A stretch of 64,000 bases of DNA from CALAGB01 sp963713965. Lineage in GTDB: Bacteria; Chloroflexota; Chloroflexia; Thermomicrobiales; Thermomicrobiaceae. Positions 28,012-35,560 of the stretch are shown one piece after another. How positions within the stretch are numbered: the first letter of the stretch is position 1; each line of letters opens with the position of its first letter. The notes beneath the pieces are model-generated. The model did not search any database. It was not told the DNA's origin and saw only the letters and a program-made list of their open reading frames with translations. A program made the translations under genes and the position numbers. The stretch lies in contig OY970217.1 in NCBI GenBank assembly GCA_963713965.1, forward strand, positions 3,286,001 to 3,350,000, read 5' to 3'.

Positions 28012-28035
28012 AGCCCGCTCGATCTTGAGCGGGCT
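28012..28035 (+). terminator. Terminator after tRNA-Thr (repeated-arm type)
   Basis: AGCCCGCTC (28012-28020) and GAGCGGGCT (28027-28035), perfect 9-bp stem, six-base loop, followed by GTTCT. The same arm sequence recurs at 37972 and 41377. Confidence 0.9.
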
Positions 28036-28246
28036 GTTCTGTGTGCGTTGACGGAGCGTTACCCCTAATCTCTGAGGGTTTCAACTGACGACCGATCTAT
28101 GGAGCGTGTTGGCAGCCCACCACTGTGGTCTGCAGATCACAGCGGCGACTCGCCGATTGCTCTCCCACACTTGTACGGTCGCTATAGGATTGGAGCTAGT
28201 GAGGGCGCGCGCCGGGTGTCGTTCCAGATCGTGGGCGGAGAGCGTG

Positions 28247-29269
28247 ATGCAGACCGGTAAGGTCATCGAGGAACCGCGGGACGTCGCGCTGGAAGAGAAG
28301 CTCGCATTCCTGCGACAACCGCTCGCGTACCCGGACAATCCCAAACGGGTCGAGACAATCGAAACCCACAAATCGTGGGTGTTCATGACCGAGCGATTCG
28401 TCTACAAGCTCAAAAAGCCAATCCGCTATAACTCAGCGGACTTTCGGGAACTGGCGACACGCTGTCACTTCTGTCAGGAAGAACTGAGCCTCAACCAAGC
28501 ACTCGCCGCTGGTACCTATGTAGATGTCGCCAAGCTGCGACGCGACGACTGTGGGACGCTCAGCATCAGTGGCAGTGGACAGATCGTTGAGTGCCTGGTC
28601 AAAATGCGACGACTCCCTGCGCAGCGGTTCATGTCGAGCTTGATTGCGGCCGGCCGTATGGAAATCACGGACATAGCCCGGCTAAGCAATCTTCTTACGG
28701 GGTTCTACCGTTCTTCCTCACCCATGCCGGTGACCACAGATCAGTACCGTGCGACGCTCGAACGCGAAATCAGATTGAACGTCGTCACTGAACATGGCGT
28801 AGACAGCGCCTTGGCAGCGTTGGTTCAGTCGCGGCAGCTTGATTTCCTGCGCACTTCAGCCGCGCAGTTTGACGACCGCGTTTCCCGAAGCCGCATCGTC
28901 GATGGCCACGGCGATCTGCGACCGGAACATATTTGTCTCGTCGATCCACCGGCGATCATCGATCGCCTGGAGTTCGATCCACTCCTGCGCATCGTTGACC
29001 CGGTCGACGAGTTGTCGTTCTTTAGCCTCGAATGTGAACGCCTTGGCGCACAGGAGATCGGTGATCGCATCTTCCACGAATACTGCCAGCTCACTGGGGA
29101 TCGACCTCCCGATCCGCTCGTACGCTTCTACAAGTCATATCGAGCTGCAATGTGGGCCAGGCTCGCCGCGTGGCGGATCCGGGATGCCGCAGAAGCGCGA
29201 CGCAATTCGTGGATCGCCAGAGCAAACGAATACCTTGGGATCGCCGAGCGCTACCTTCCCGGAGATTGA
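28247..29269 (+). CDS. Aminoglycoside-phosphotransferase-fold kinase-like protein (COG2187 type)
   Basis: A 340-residue protein with the APH/protein-kinase-like fold. ESWVFMTERFVYKLKKP-type N-terminal strand holds the ATP lysine (YKLKKPIRY); the catalytic loop is VDGHGDLRPEHICLV and the metal-binding aspartate is in IIDRLEFDPLLRIVDPVDE. COG2187 proteins often carry an additional C-terminal P-loop kinase domain, which is missing here. The substrate is unknown. Start ATG 28247 follows GGAGAG. It converges with the PRPP synthetase gene 10 bp away and opens a block of stress-related genes. Confidence 0.72.
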   Translation: MQTGKVIEEPRDVALEEKLAFLRQPLAYPDNPKRVETIETHKSWVFMTERFVYKLKKPIRYNSADFRELATRCHFCQEELSLNQALAAGTYVDVAKLRRDDCGTLSISGSGQIVECLVKMRRLPAQRFMSSLIAAGRMEITDIARLSNLLTGFYRSSSPMPVTTDQYRATLEREIRLNVVTEHGVDSALAALVQSRQLDFLRTSAAQFDDRVSRSRIVDGHGDLRPEHICLVDPPAIIDRLEFDPLLRIVDPVDELSFFSLECERLGAQEIGDRIFHEYCQLTGDRPPDPLVRFYKSYRAAMWARLAAWRIRDAAEARRNSWIARANEYLGIAERYLPGD

Positions 29270-29279
29270 TGCCGAGTCC

Positions 29280-30269
29280 TCACGTTGCGGCCAGAAGATC
29301 GACGAGAGAGCCACCTTCGTGGATACGTCGAATGGCTTCGGCAAATAGCGATGCAGTCGAGAGGACGGTCAACTTGCGATCTCGAATCTGGGAGTCTAAT
29401 CGGATTGGTTGAACGGTATCGGTTATGACTGCGCCATCGATATCGTCTCCGGCGAGGACCTCAGATGCTTTGCCAACGAACAGGCCGTGCGTCGCGACGG
29501 CGTACACTCGGCGCGCCCCCTGATCACGGCAAGCGTGGGCAGCTGCGGCGATCGTGCCCCCAGTGCTGATCAAATCGTCAAAGATCAAGACCGTGCTCTG
29601 CTCCACTTCGCCTACCAGGCGGCCAGCAGACATTCGGCCGAGTGCGCGTTCCTTCTCCATGAACCCAGAGTTAACAGTGCGACCAATGCGGCCCTCCAAA
29701 TTTGAACGGAAGCGTTCAGCTCGCTTCGTACCGCCAAAATCAGGCGAGACGACGGTGATTCGAGGTTGGTCACTCAACTCCCGGGCAAAGTGGCGCGCGA
29801 ACACCGACATCGCGGTGAGGTGGTCAGTGTTGATTCGAAACGCGTTCTGGAACGCAGCGAGGTTGTGTACGTCGAGCGTCACCACTCGGTTCGCGCCGAC
29901 AGCTTCGATTAGCTCTGCGACGTACCGAGTGGTGACAGGATCGCGCGGCTGGCTCTTCTGATCTTTCCGTGCATAGGCGAGGTAGGGAATCACCGCCGTC
30001 ACCGTAGCGGCGGAGGCATCTCGTAGGGCGCCAACGAAGTAGAGGAGCCGAATCAGCTTGTCATTGACGCTCGCTGTCGGGTCTGAGTAAAGTGATTGAA
30101 TCACAAACACATCCCGATTTCGGACGCTCACCTCCGGTCGGGACTTGTGTTCCCCATCGTCAAACTCACGCTCTTCGTGCGGGCTCAGCGAGAGCGAAAG
30201 CTCCGTCGTCACTTGCTCGGCGAACTCCCGACTTGAGTTCAATGCGAAGATCATCGGCGGCTGCGTCAT
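29280..30269 (-). CDS. Ribose-phosphate pyrophosphokinase, divergent type
   Basis: A 329-residue PRPP synthetase. The Mg/ATP sites are present: YLAYARKDQKSQPRDPVTTR, the His in TLDVHN, the Asp in VVSPDFGGTKRAERF, Lys/Arg in the FMEKERAL flexible loop and the PRPP loop LIFDDLISTGGT. Compared with housekeeping Prs, the DLHxxQIQGFF segment reads DVHNLAAFQNAF and the KRR of the flexible loop is KER, so this is a paralogue and not the main enzyme. Such second copies often sit in stress or accessory gene sets, as here. ATG 30269 has GGGGGTG upstream. Confidence 0.85.
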   Translation of the reverse strand: MTQPPMIFALNSSREFAEQVTTELSLSLSPHEEREFDDGEHKSRPEVSVRNRDVFVIQSLYSDPTASVNDKLIRLLYFVGALRDASAATVTAVIPYLAYARKDQKSQPRDPVTTRYVAELIEAVGANRVVTLDVHNLAAFQNAFRINTDHLTAMSVFARHFARELSDQPRITVVSPDFGGTKRAERFRSNLEGRIGRTVNSGFMEKERALGRMSAGRLVGEVEQSTVLIFDDLISTGGTIAAAAHACRDQGARRVYAVATHGLFVGKASEVLAGDDIDGAVITDTVQPIRLDSQIRDRKLTVLSTASLFAEAIRRIHEGGSLVDLLAAT

Positions 30270-30466
30270 GAAAAGCACCCCCAAGCCGTTATCACGCTCA
30301 TGTCATGAAATTGTAATACCGTGCGGGCATTTGTCGTCGGTGCCGCAACGGCACCGGACTACCCTGGAAGCTGATGTGTGGATCTGAACCCCGGTGCACG
30401 ATCGACGTGGACGGGTTGACCCACAGCACGAACGCACGGCTACCCAATCATGAGCGGAGAAGTCAG

Positions 30467-30703
30467 ATGCGAACCATCGGTAGCCGGAGAATCGAGTGCC
30501 GATACGCGACCTCAGCTGTGTTGACCGTCCTGACGGTAGTAACGACGGTGCTGGCAGTCTGCTGGAGACGCCGGAGAAAACCGGTCATCGGCGAGGAGAC
30601 CGCTGGTCGCGACGCCGAACCAGAGTATGACGTCGTCGATGAGTCGTCCCTCGAGTCGTTTCCGGCGAGTGACCCCCCAGCATGGATTCGTGAGCATGTT
30701 TAG
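30467..30703 (+). CDS. Small single-pass membrane protein with conserved acidic tail
   Basis: A 78-residue protein: basic N-terminus, one helix (SAVLTVLTVVTTVLAVCW), an RRRRK stop-transfer segment, then an acidic tail DVVDESSLESFPASDPPAW. That tail motif (V-D-E-x-S-x-E-S-F-P-A-S-D-P-P-A) occurs in many small bacterial proteins of unknown function. ATG 30467 has GGAGAAG upstream. It precedes the stress-protein-like gene by 33 bp, probably in one transcript. Confidence 0.68.
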   Translation: MRTIGSRRIECRYATSAVLTVLTVVTTVLAVCWRRRRKPVIGEETAGRDAEPEYDVVDESSLESFPASDPPAWIREHV

Positions 30704-30736
30704 AGCGTGTGGCATACAAAGAAAGGATGGGTGAGA

Positions 30737-31270
30737 ATGACTGCTCAACCGAAAGTTGAAACTCTCAAGGGTGTCGTCCCCGCCGTTTTCAGTAACAGCG
30801 AAGACGCGGAAGCTGCACTCGAGGAACTGCGGCGGCTGGGATTTCGGCACGACGATCTCGGCATCATGGTGCCGGATCCGGAGCACCACCACCTGATTGA
30901 AGACAGCGACAAAGAAGTCTGGGGAAGCCTCTCAACCGGCATGGTCGCCGGGATTCCGATTGGTGTGCTCGCGGGCATGGCTCTGACCGCTCTCGTCATC
31001 CCCGGTCTTGGCGCTATCGGTCTGGGTGGCGCGCTTCTAATTGGCGGTACAGGCGGCGCCCTGTGGGGTGCCTATCTTGGTTCAATGACCGGACTCGGGG
31101 TTGAAATCTTGCACGTTGAAGACGTCGAGCACCGGTATGAGATCCAGCTGAAACCCAACGAAATCCTGGTAGTCGTCATGGCGCATAACGAGGCAGAGCG
31201 TGTCTGTGAGGTTGTGCAGCGTCATGGCGCGCGCTGCCTTTGGGAGGGGCCGCCTGCACAGGGCTCCTGA
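30737..31270 (+). CDS. General-stress-protein-like membrane protein (glycine-zipper type)
   Basis: A 177-residue protein. Residues 14-50 (VPAVFSNSEDAEAALEELRR, then LGFRHDDLGIMVPD) match the N-terminal fold of YflT/GsiB-associated heat- and stress-induced proteins. The middle is a glycine-rich hairpin of two membrane helices (TGMVAGIPIGVLAGMALTAL; GLGGALLIGGTGGALWGAYL), and the C-terminal 40 residues return to an alpha/beta segment (NEILVVVMAHNEAERVCEVV). Function unknown; a membrane stress role is inferred from relatives. ATG 30737 has GAAAGGA upstream. Confidence 0.68.
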   Translation: MTAQPKVETLKGVVPAVFSNSEDAEAALEELRRLGFRHDDLGIMVPDPEHHHLIEDSDKEVWGSLSTGMVAGIPIGVLAGMALTALVIPGLGAIGLGGALLIGGTGGALWGAYLGSMTGLGVEILHVEDVEHRYEIQLKPNEILVVVMAHNEAERVCEVVQRHGARCLWEGPPAQGS

Positions 31271-31738
31271 ACTTGGTCAAGCGCCACTCGTTGGATGGAT
31301 GCCGGGACGATGGACACGCATAGACACCGTCCCGGAAGCATCTGCGCCGCGAACTGTTGTTCAACGTGGACTGGCTTCCCGTCGAAGCAGGCACATCGGA
31401 GGTTGCAAGCGTTCGCTGAGATAGATCAAGCCCGACGATTCACCTAACCCTGGCAGATCCTCGCTGACATGAGTGGACCGATGAGTAGCCAATGATCACG
31501 GCGCAGTTTGCGATGTATCAGCTGCGTAGCGCTTACCTCACGCCGAACTTTAGTGAAGCAGTCGCGGCCGTCGAAAGCCACTAGCTTCACCGCTCTCTAC
31601 TGCGCCTGACCTGCATTCAGAGACCGTTCCTATACGGTCGCCTATGGTGGCGGGCAGCCCGTACTCGTGATACAGGTCAGGCTGCCCGCAATACGCGACC
31701 TGGGCGCGGCTTTGCACAAGCCGCGCCCCAATTCATAC
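31271..31738. other. Intergenic region with two inverted repeats, no gene seen
   Basis: No frame looks coded. It holds a 10-bp inverted repeat GCGGGCAGCC/GGCTGCCCGC (31650-31659 and 31680-31689) and a strong hairpin at 31702-31728. The rest shows nothing I can interpret. Confidence 0.6.
31702..31728 (-). terminator. Hairpin terminator of the small membrane protein gene
   Basis: GGGCGCGGCTT (31702-31712) pairs with AAGCCGCGCCC (31718-31728), 11-bp perfect stem and five-base loop, just beyond the stop of the minus-strand gene at 31739. Confidence 0.75.
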
Positions 31739-32023
31739 CTAAGATTCAGCGGTGATATGCTCGCCGAAATAGACAACGAACGCGACGACCGCGCCAACCA
31801 CGATAGCTCCAATAGCCGCAGGGTAAATGTACATCCCAGCGTATTCGGTACCCCACTTGCCCAGTCCGACAAGTTCGTACTCACTCGCGACGTACCCGCC
31901 GGCGCCCGCGCCAACGGCTACAAGTACCCACTCGTACCCGACGCCTCGGCGGATCAGGTACTGCGCGACGAGCCCGATAACGACCGCACCAAAAACAAGA
32001 AGAATCCAGCCCCAGGTTTCCAT
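31739..32023 (-). CDS. Small membrane protein with three predicted helices
   Basis: A 94-residue hydrophobic protein: METWGWILLVFGAVVIGLVA, YEWVLVAVGAGAGGYVASEY and AAIGAIVVGAVVAFVVYFGE, ending in a short polar tail. The Gly-rich composition recalls GlsB/YeaQ-type transglycosylase-associated proteins but the match is weak. ATG 32023 behind GGAGGGAGAT is a confident start; the longer frame to 32143 is basic and unlikely. Located among stress-related genes. Confidence 0.65.
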   Translation of the reverse strand: METWGWILLVFGAVVIGLVAQYLIRRGVGYEWVLVAVGAGAGGYVASEYELVGLGKWGTEYAGMYIYPAAIGAIVVGAVVAFVVYFGEHITAES

Positions 32024-32643
32024 GATGATCTCCCTCCAGGACGTGACACCCAGTTGCCGAGAGGAGCGTGTCGTTCGGGTTGATCGGGCTTGAGCCTCAT
32101 TCGTCATGAGCGTGCTAGGCCAGGAGCTGCGAAGCCGGGACACACGCAGACGAAGCCAGGCAAGTAATCGGTCAACTCGGACGTTAGCTCCTCACCCCGA
32201 CAGTACCGTGCTGTCAATCACATTCGCGTCATAAATCTCGCGGTCTCATTACAGACACGTGAATTCGCCGATCACGAACAGTCGGTTCGCATCGTGCTAT
32301 ACCAGTTCGCCTCTGGTTCATCGAACTGGTGTGTCTTTCGTCTTCGCGGTGACCAATCTCGACCGTGGCTAGTATCCAAGCGCAAGCCGAAATAGTTTCA
32401 TCTATGACACGAATTTGTAACGTCCCCAGCCGATTTCTTCAGGAGCCCTTAACCATGCGAGCGCTACGCTGAGTTCGTAGTTCCAATTACGGAGCGAGCA
32501 AATCCGCTACGCCGATGTCCAGCCGAGCAGAGGTGCACGCAGGCACGCAGATGTGCTCAAGCGGCTCACCGACGAGCCGCAACACTCACGGCGGCGTGGG
32601 TTCCCAATGCGGCAACCAGTCCGCAGGACAGGGTGGGGATGGA
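32024..32643. other. 620-bp intergenic region, one inverted repeat
   Basis: No convincing gene. ACCAGTTCG (32301-32309) and CGAACTGGT (32322-32330) form a 9-bp inverted repeat followed by a T-rich GTGTCTTTCG, which could be an isolated terminator or an operator. Otherwise nothing recognised. Confidence 0.5.
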
Positions 32644-32907
32644 ATGGCAGCAACTATTTACCTTCGCGATGGTGGTCAATTAGTCATTCTGGAAACGCAC
32701 ACGGTCACCAGCGAGTTGGTGATATCGGACTCTGGGTACCGACATGCGCTGATCTGTCGCGATCGACGAGGACAGATAGTCGCGAGGTTCGATCGCGATT
32801 CTGTATTGGCGTACCGTCGGAAACATCATGCGAATCGACAGACTTGTAATGACAGCGTCAGTCAGCCCGATTCCTCGCGGCAGCGTGTAGTGGTTGGAGC
32901 AGGTTGA
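32644..32907 (+). CDS. Small hypothetical protein
   Basis: An 87-residue frame with a beta-rich first half: ATIYLRDGGQLVILETHTVT, ELVISDSGYRHALICRDRRG and QIVARFDRDSVLAYRRKH. The alternating pattern looks like a real small beta-barrel domain of unknown family; the last 30 residues are polar. A weak ribosome site (GGGTGGGG) precedes ATG 32644. The TGA stop overlaps the ATG of the next gene (TGATG at 32905-32909), which supports both as a coupled pair upstream of the GT4 gene. Confidence 0.5.
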   Translation: MAATIYLRDGGQLVILETHTVTSELVISDSGYRHALICRDRRGQIVARFDRDSVLAYRRKHHANRQTCNDSVSQPDSSRQRVVVGAG

Positions 32908-33245
32908 TGCGCATTGATTGGTTGGAAGCCCGACACGTGTATCAATTGCCGAACGGGTGGAGATTCGTCGCAGCTCCGGATGGAGAACGCTATATGCTCT
33001 CGACCCGTGCGGAATGGCGATCGCGAACCCCAGCAGCGTTAGTTGTCCATGCTGATGACGTCGTCACGCTGCAAGGACTCGATACCGGCTGGCGCGTAAG
33101 TGATCTTCGAGATACTGGACCAATCCCGCTGGAATGGCATCGCGTAAATCGATGCCAGAGTGGTCCTGGTCACGGAACTCGACACCGCGCGGACACACAA
33201 ACGGAGAGGAGCGCGACGTGCGTATCGCAATTGTCGCCCCCCTGA
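32907..33245 (+). CDS. Small hypothetical protein overlapping its neighbours
   Basis: A 112-residue frame whose first 75 residues look folded: VYQLPNGWRFVAAPDGERYM, EWRSRTPAALVVHADDVVTL and GLDTGWRVSDLRD. The last 35 residues are polar and overlap the ribosome site and first 28 bp of the GT4 gene. No family recognised. Starts inside the stop codon of the previous gene, so translational coupling is likely. Confidence 0.45.
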   Translation: MRIDWLEARHVYQLPNGWRFVAAPDGERYMLSTRAEWRSRTPAALVVHADDVVTLQGLDTGWRVSDLRDTGPIPLEWHRVNRCQSGPGHGTRHRADTQTERSATCVSQLSPP

Positions 33246-34321
33246 TCGAGTCAGTGCCGCCGCAGCGCTACGGTGGAACCGAACGTGTCGTCTCAATTCT
33301 CACCGAAGAATTGGTTCGCCGAGGGCATGAGATAACACTCTTTGCCAGTGGCGATTCCCGCACTGCCGCGACGTTGGAAACCTGCGCCCCGAGCGGTCTG
33401 CGGATTGATCCGACCGTGCGCGACACGGTCGCTTACACTATGATAGAGCTTGGCAAAGTCTATACTCGTGCTCGAGACTTTGATCTCATTCACAATCACG
33501 CCGACTACTTCGCGTTTCCGTTCGCACGACTCACCGATACACCCACTGTAACGACGACACACGGTCGGCTCGATCTCCCTGAGATTCAATTGGTTTACCA
33601 AAGCTTTCCCGAGACACGTTTGATCGCGATAAGTCAGGACCAGCGTGCGTCACTCGGTGGGGCTAACTGGATCGCAACCGTGCCCAATGGAATTGACCTG
33701 AATGCCTTCCACTATCGCCCAGAACCGGGCAACTATCTTGTCTTTCTCGGCCGCATCAGCCCGGAGAAACGAGTTGATCGCGCAATCGAGATTGCCCATG
33801 ACGTAGGGATGCGTCTCGTCATTGCCGCCAAAGTTGACCCAGCCGAGCGAAGCTACTACGAACAGGCGATTGCGCCATTGATTCGCAACGACCCACTCAT
33901 CGACTACATCGGCGAGATCGATGAACATCAAAAGGACGTGTTGCTGGGGGGCGCCTATGCTTATCTGTTCCCAATCAGTTGGCCGGAGCCGTTTGGACTG
34001 ACCATGATCGAGTCAATGGCCACCGGAACTCCAGTCATCGCCTATCGAGTGGGATCGGTTCCTGAGATCGTCGTCGATGGGGTCACAGGATTCGTCTGCG
34101 CGTCAATGCGCGACATGATCGATGCGGTCGAGCGGGTCGGTCGTATCAGCCGGAAAGCGTGCCGGTCACACGTCGAGCAGTTGTTCTCCGCCACAGTCAT
34201 GGCTGACCGTTACGAGCGCGCCTATGAATCATTGCTGACAGGTCGAGGCGTCGTGCCGCGCGCGCCATCACTGTTGATGCGAATCGATCAAGACCTCACG
34301 GCAAATGGAGAAAGCTCATGA
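33218..34321 (+). CDS. Glycosyltransferase family 4
   Basis: A 367-residue GT-B enzyme: acceptor domain MRIAIVAPLIESVPPQRYGG with GGTERVVSILTEELVRRGHE, linker after LIAISQDQRAS, donor domain from YLVFLGRISPEKRVDRAIEI with the E-x7-E motif in PEPFGLTMIESMATGTPVIA. GTG 33218 follows GGAGAGGA. Close relatives of this GT4 type are often found beside glycogen-debranching-like enzymes, as here (35561-37606), so a role in a storage or stress glucan or trehalose-like sugar is a reasonable inference. ATGA overlap with the next gene. Confidence 0.84.
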   Translation: MRIAIVAPLIESVPPQRYGGTERVVSILTEELVRRGHEITLFASGDSRTAATLETCAPSGLRIDPTVRDTVAYTMIELGKVYTRARDFDLIHNHADYFAFPFARLTDTPTVTTTHGRLDLPEIQLVYQSFPETRLIAISQDQRASLGGANWIATVPNGIDLNAFHYRPEPGNYLVFLGRISPEKRVDRAIEIAHDVGMRLVIAAKVDPAERSYYEQAIAPLIRNDPLIDYIGEIDEHQKDVLLGGAYAYLFPISWPEPFGLTMIESMATGTPVIAYRVGSVPEIVVDGVTGFVCASMRDMIDAVERVGRISRKACRSHVEQLFSATVMADRYERAYESLLTGRGVVPRAPSLLMRIDQDLTANGESS

Positions 34322-35055
34322 CAGCCTCCAACCCACAACTCGAGGTCTTAATCGTCTTCTACAGCCGCTTCGGCACCGTCGGAGAACTAGCTGAACAGAT
34401 TGCGTCTGGAGCCCGGGAAGTCGATGGTATGAGCACATCCTTTCTCGCGGTGGAGGATCAACCTATTGGACAGCTACGGCCTGGAGAGAACGTGCATGAT
34501 ATGGAAATGCGCCGCGCTCAAACAATAGGTCGGTTTGCAACGTCCGACGCTATTGTCATCGGCTCGCCAGCCTACTTTGGGTCGATGGCTGCGCCACTCA
34601 AGCGGCTCTTCGAAGATTGCGTTACAGCGGAGCCAGCTTCGGCGGTCGATGCATCGCGTCCGTGGCGCCATCATCTTTTTCGCAACAAGGTTGGAGCCGC
34701 GTTCACTAGCTCGGCGACCCCGCACGGTGGCAACGAGATGACGCTCACTTCGATTCTGACATTGATGATGCATATGGGGATGCTGCTCGTCACGCCGGGC
34801 CAGCGGGAGCCTCTGCTCGAGCATGTCGCGGCTCCGTACGGCGCGACGGCAGTCTCGGGAGCCAAGGGAGACGCGCCGCCGTCAGCGGAGGAGGCGGAAG
34901 CAGCTCGCGAGCTTGGACGTCGCGTGGCCGAGGTAGCTCAGTGGGTTGTGCGTGGTCGACTGGCGTGGGAACGGGAACGTGCCGCCGCCGAACGCGGATA
35001 TGTACAGAATGCTGAGAATTCGCGACCTGAGTCTCACGCCAGCGATCCCGAGTGA
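34318..35055 (+). CDS. Flavodoxin-like NAD(P)H-dependent oxidoreductase (WrbA-related)
   Basis: A 245-residue flavoprotein. The FMN phosphate loop YSRFGTVGELAEQIASGARE, the SDAIVIGSPAYFGSMAAPLK region and the GAAFTSSATPHGGNEMTLTS loop follow the WrbA pattern (quinone reductase). The C-terminal 50 residues are Ala/Glu/Arg-rich and extend beyond the normal WrbA length of about 200. ATG 34318 overlaps the GT4 stop (ATGA), so both are in one operon. WrbA-type quinone reductases protect against oxidative stress; that role here is inferred. Confidence 0.82.
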   Translation: MTASNPQLEVLIVFYSRFGTVGELAEQIASGAREVDGMSTSFLAVEDQPIGQLRPGENVHDMEMRRAQTIGRFATSDAIVIGSPAYFGSMAAPLKRLFEDCVTAEPASAVDASRPWRHHLFRNKVGAAFTSSATPHGGNEMTLTSILTLMMHMGMLLVTPGQREPLLEHVAAPYGATAVSGAKGDAPPSAEEAEAARELGRRVAEVAQWVVRGRLAWERERAAAERGYVQNAENSRPESHASDPE

Positions 35056-35124
35056 ACCAATATGACTAACCGTCGATCTTTCGCGGGGAAACTACCGCCG
35101 CCGCGCCATTTGTCGCTGACCTAG

Positions 35125-35439
35125 TTAGCCCACTGCTTCAATGGACTGACCGAGTTCTGAAGGCACGGTCCACCCCAGCGCTTCGATCCATGTGCGAGCG
35201 CCGTCCAACTGCCGCACCATTGCGGAGTATTCCCGCTGCTGCTCTTCGGACATCTGTCCGGCGCGGCCCTGCTGGGAGAGAACGCGCACGCGTTCCAAGA
35301 GGTTTTCCACCTGCCAGTGCCACAGATCTCGCACTTGGAGAGGTTCGTCCGCGATCATGGCAACGACATCAGGAAGTTGGTCGATTTCGGAGCGTATCCG
35401 GCTAAGGGCTTCCTCGAGAGAGCACGTCTGATATGGCAT
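35125..35439 (-). CDS. Hypothetical helical protein
   Basis: A 104-residue polar, helical protein: MPYQTCSLEEALSRIRSEID, VRDLWHWQVENLLERVRVLS and QREYSAMVRQLDGARTWIEA. No domain recognised and no membrane segment. ATG 35439 has GGGAG nearby; a 22-residue upstream extension is possible but lacks a ribosome site. It lies between the flavoprotein (convergent) and the debranching enzyme (same strand, 120 bp upstream of it in transcription order). Confidence 0.5.
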   Translation of the reverse strand: MPYQTCSLEEALSRIRSEIDQLPDVVAMIADEPLQVRDLWHWQVENLLERVRVLSQQGRAGQMSEEQQREYSAMVRQLDGARTWIEALGWTVPSELGQSIEAVG

Positions 35440-35560
35440 CGATGACTCCCGACTGTAGGCGAGTAAGCGGAAAAATAATGTCGAGCCAAGAGATCGAATG
35501 GCCAATTATTTAGCAAGACGCTAACCACGAGTCCAACTCCAGTGCAGCCGGAGTCATTGA

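Noticed and set aside
31271..31424. Small plus-strand frames after the stress-protein gene
   Set aside because: No ribosome site, and the sequences look like random translation of GC-rich DNA.
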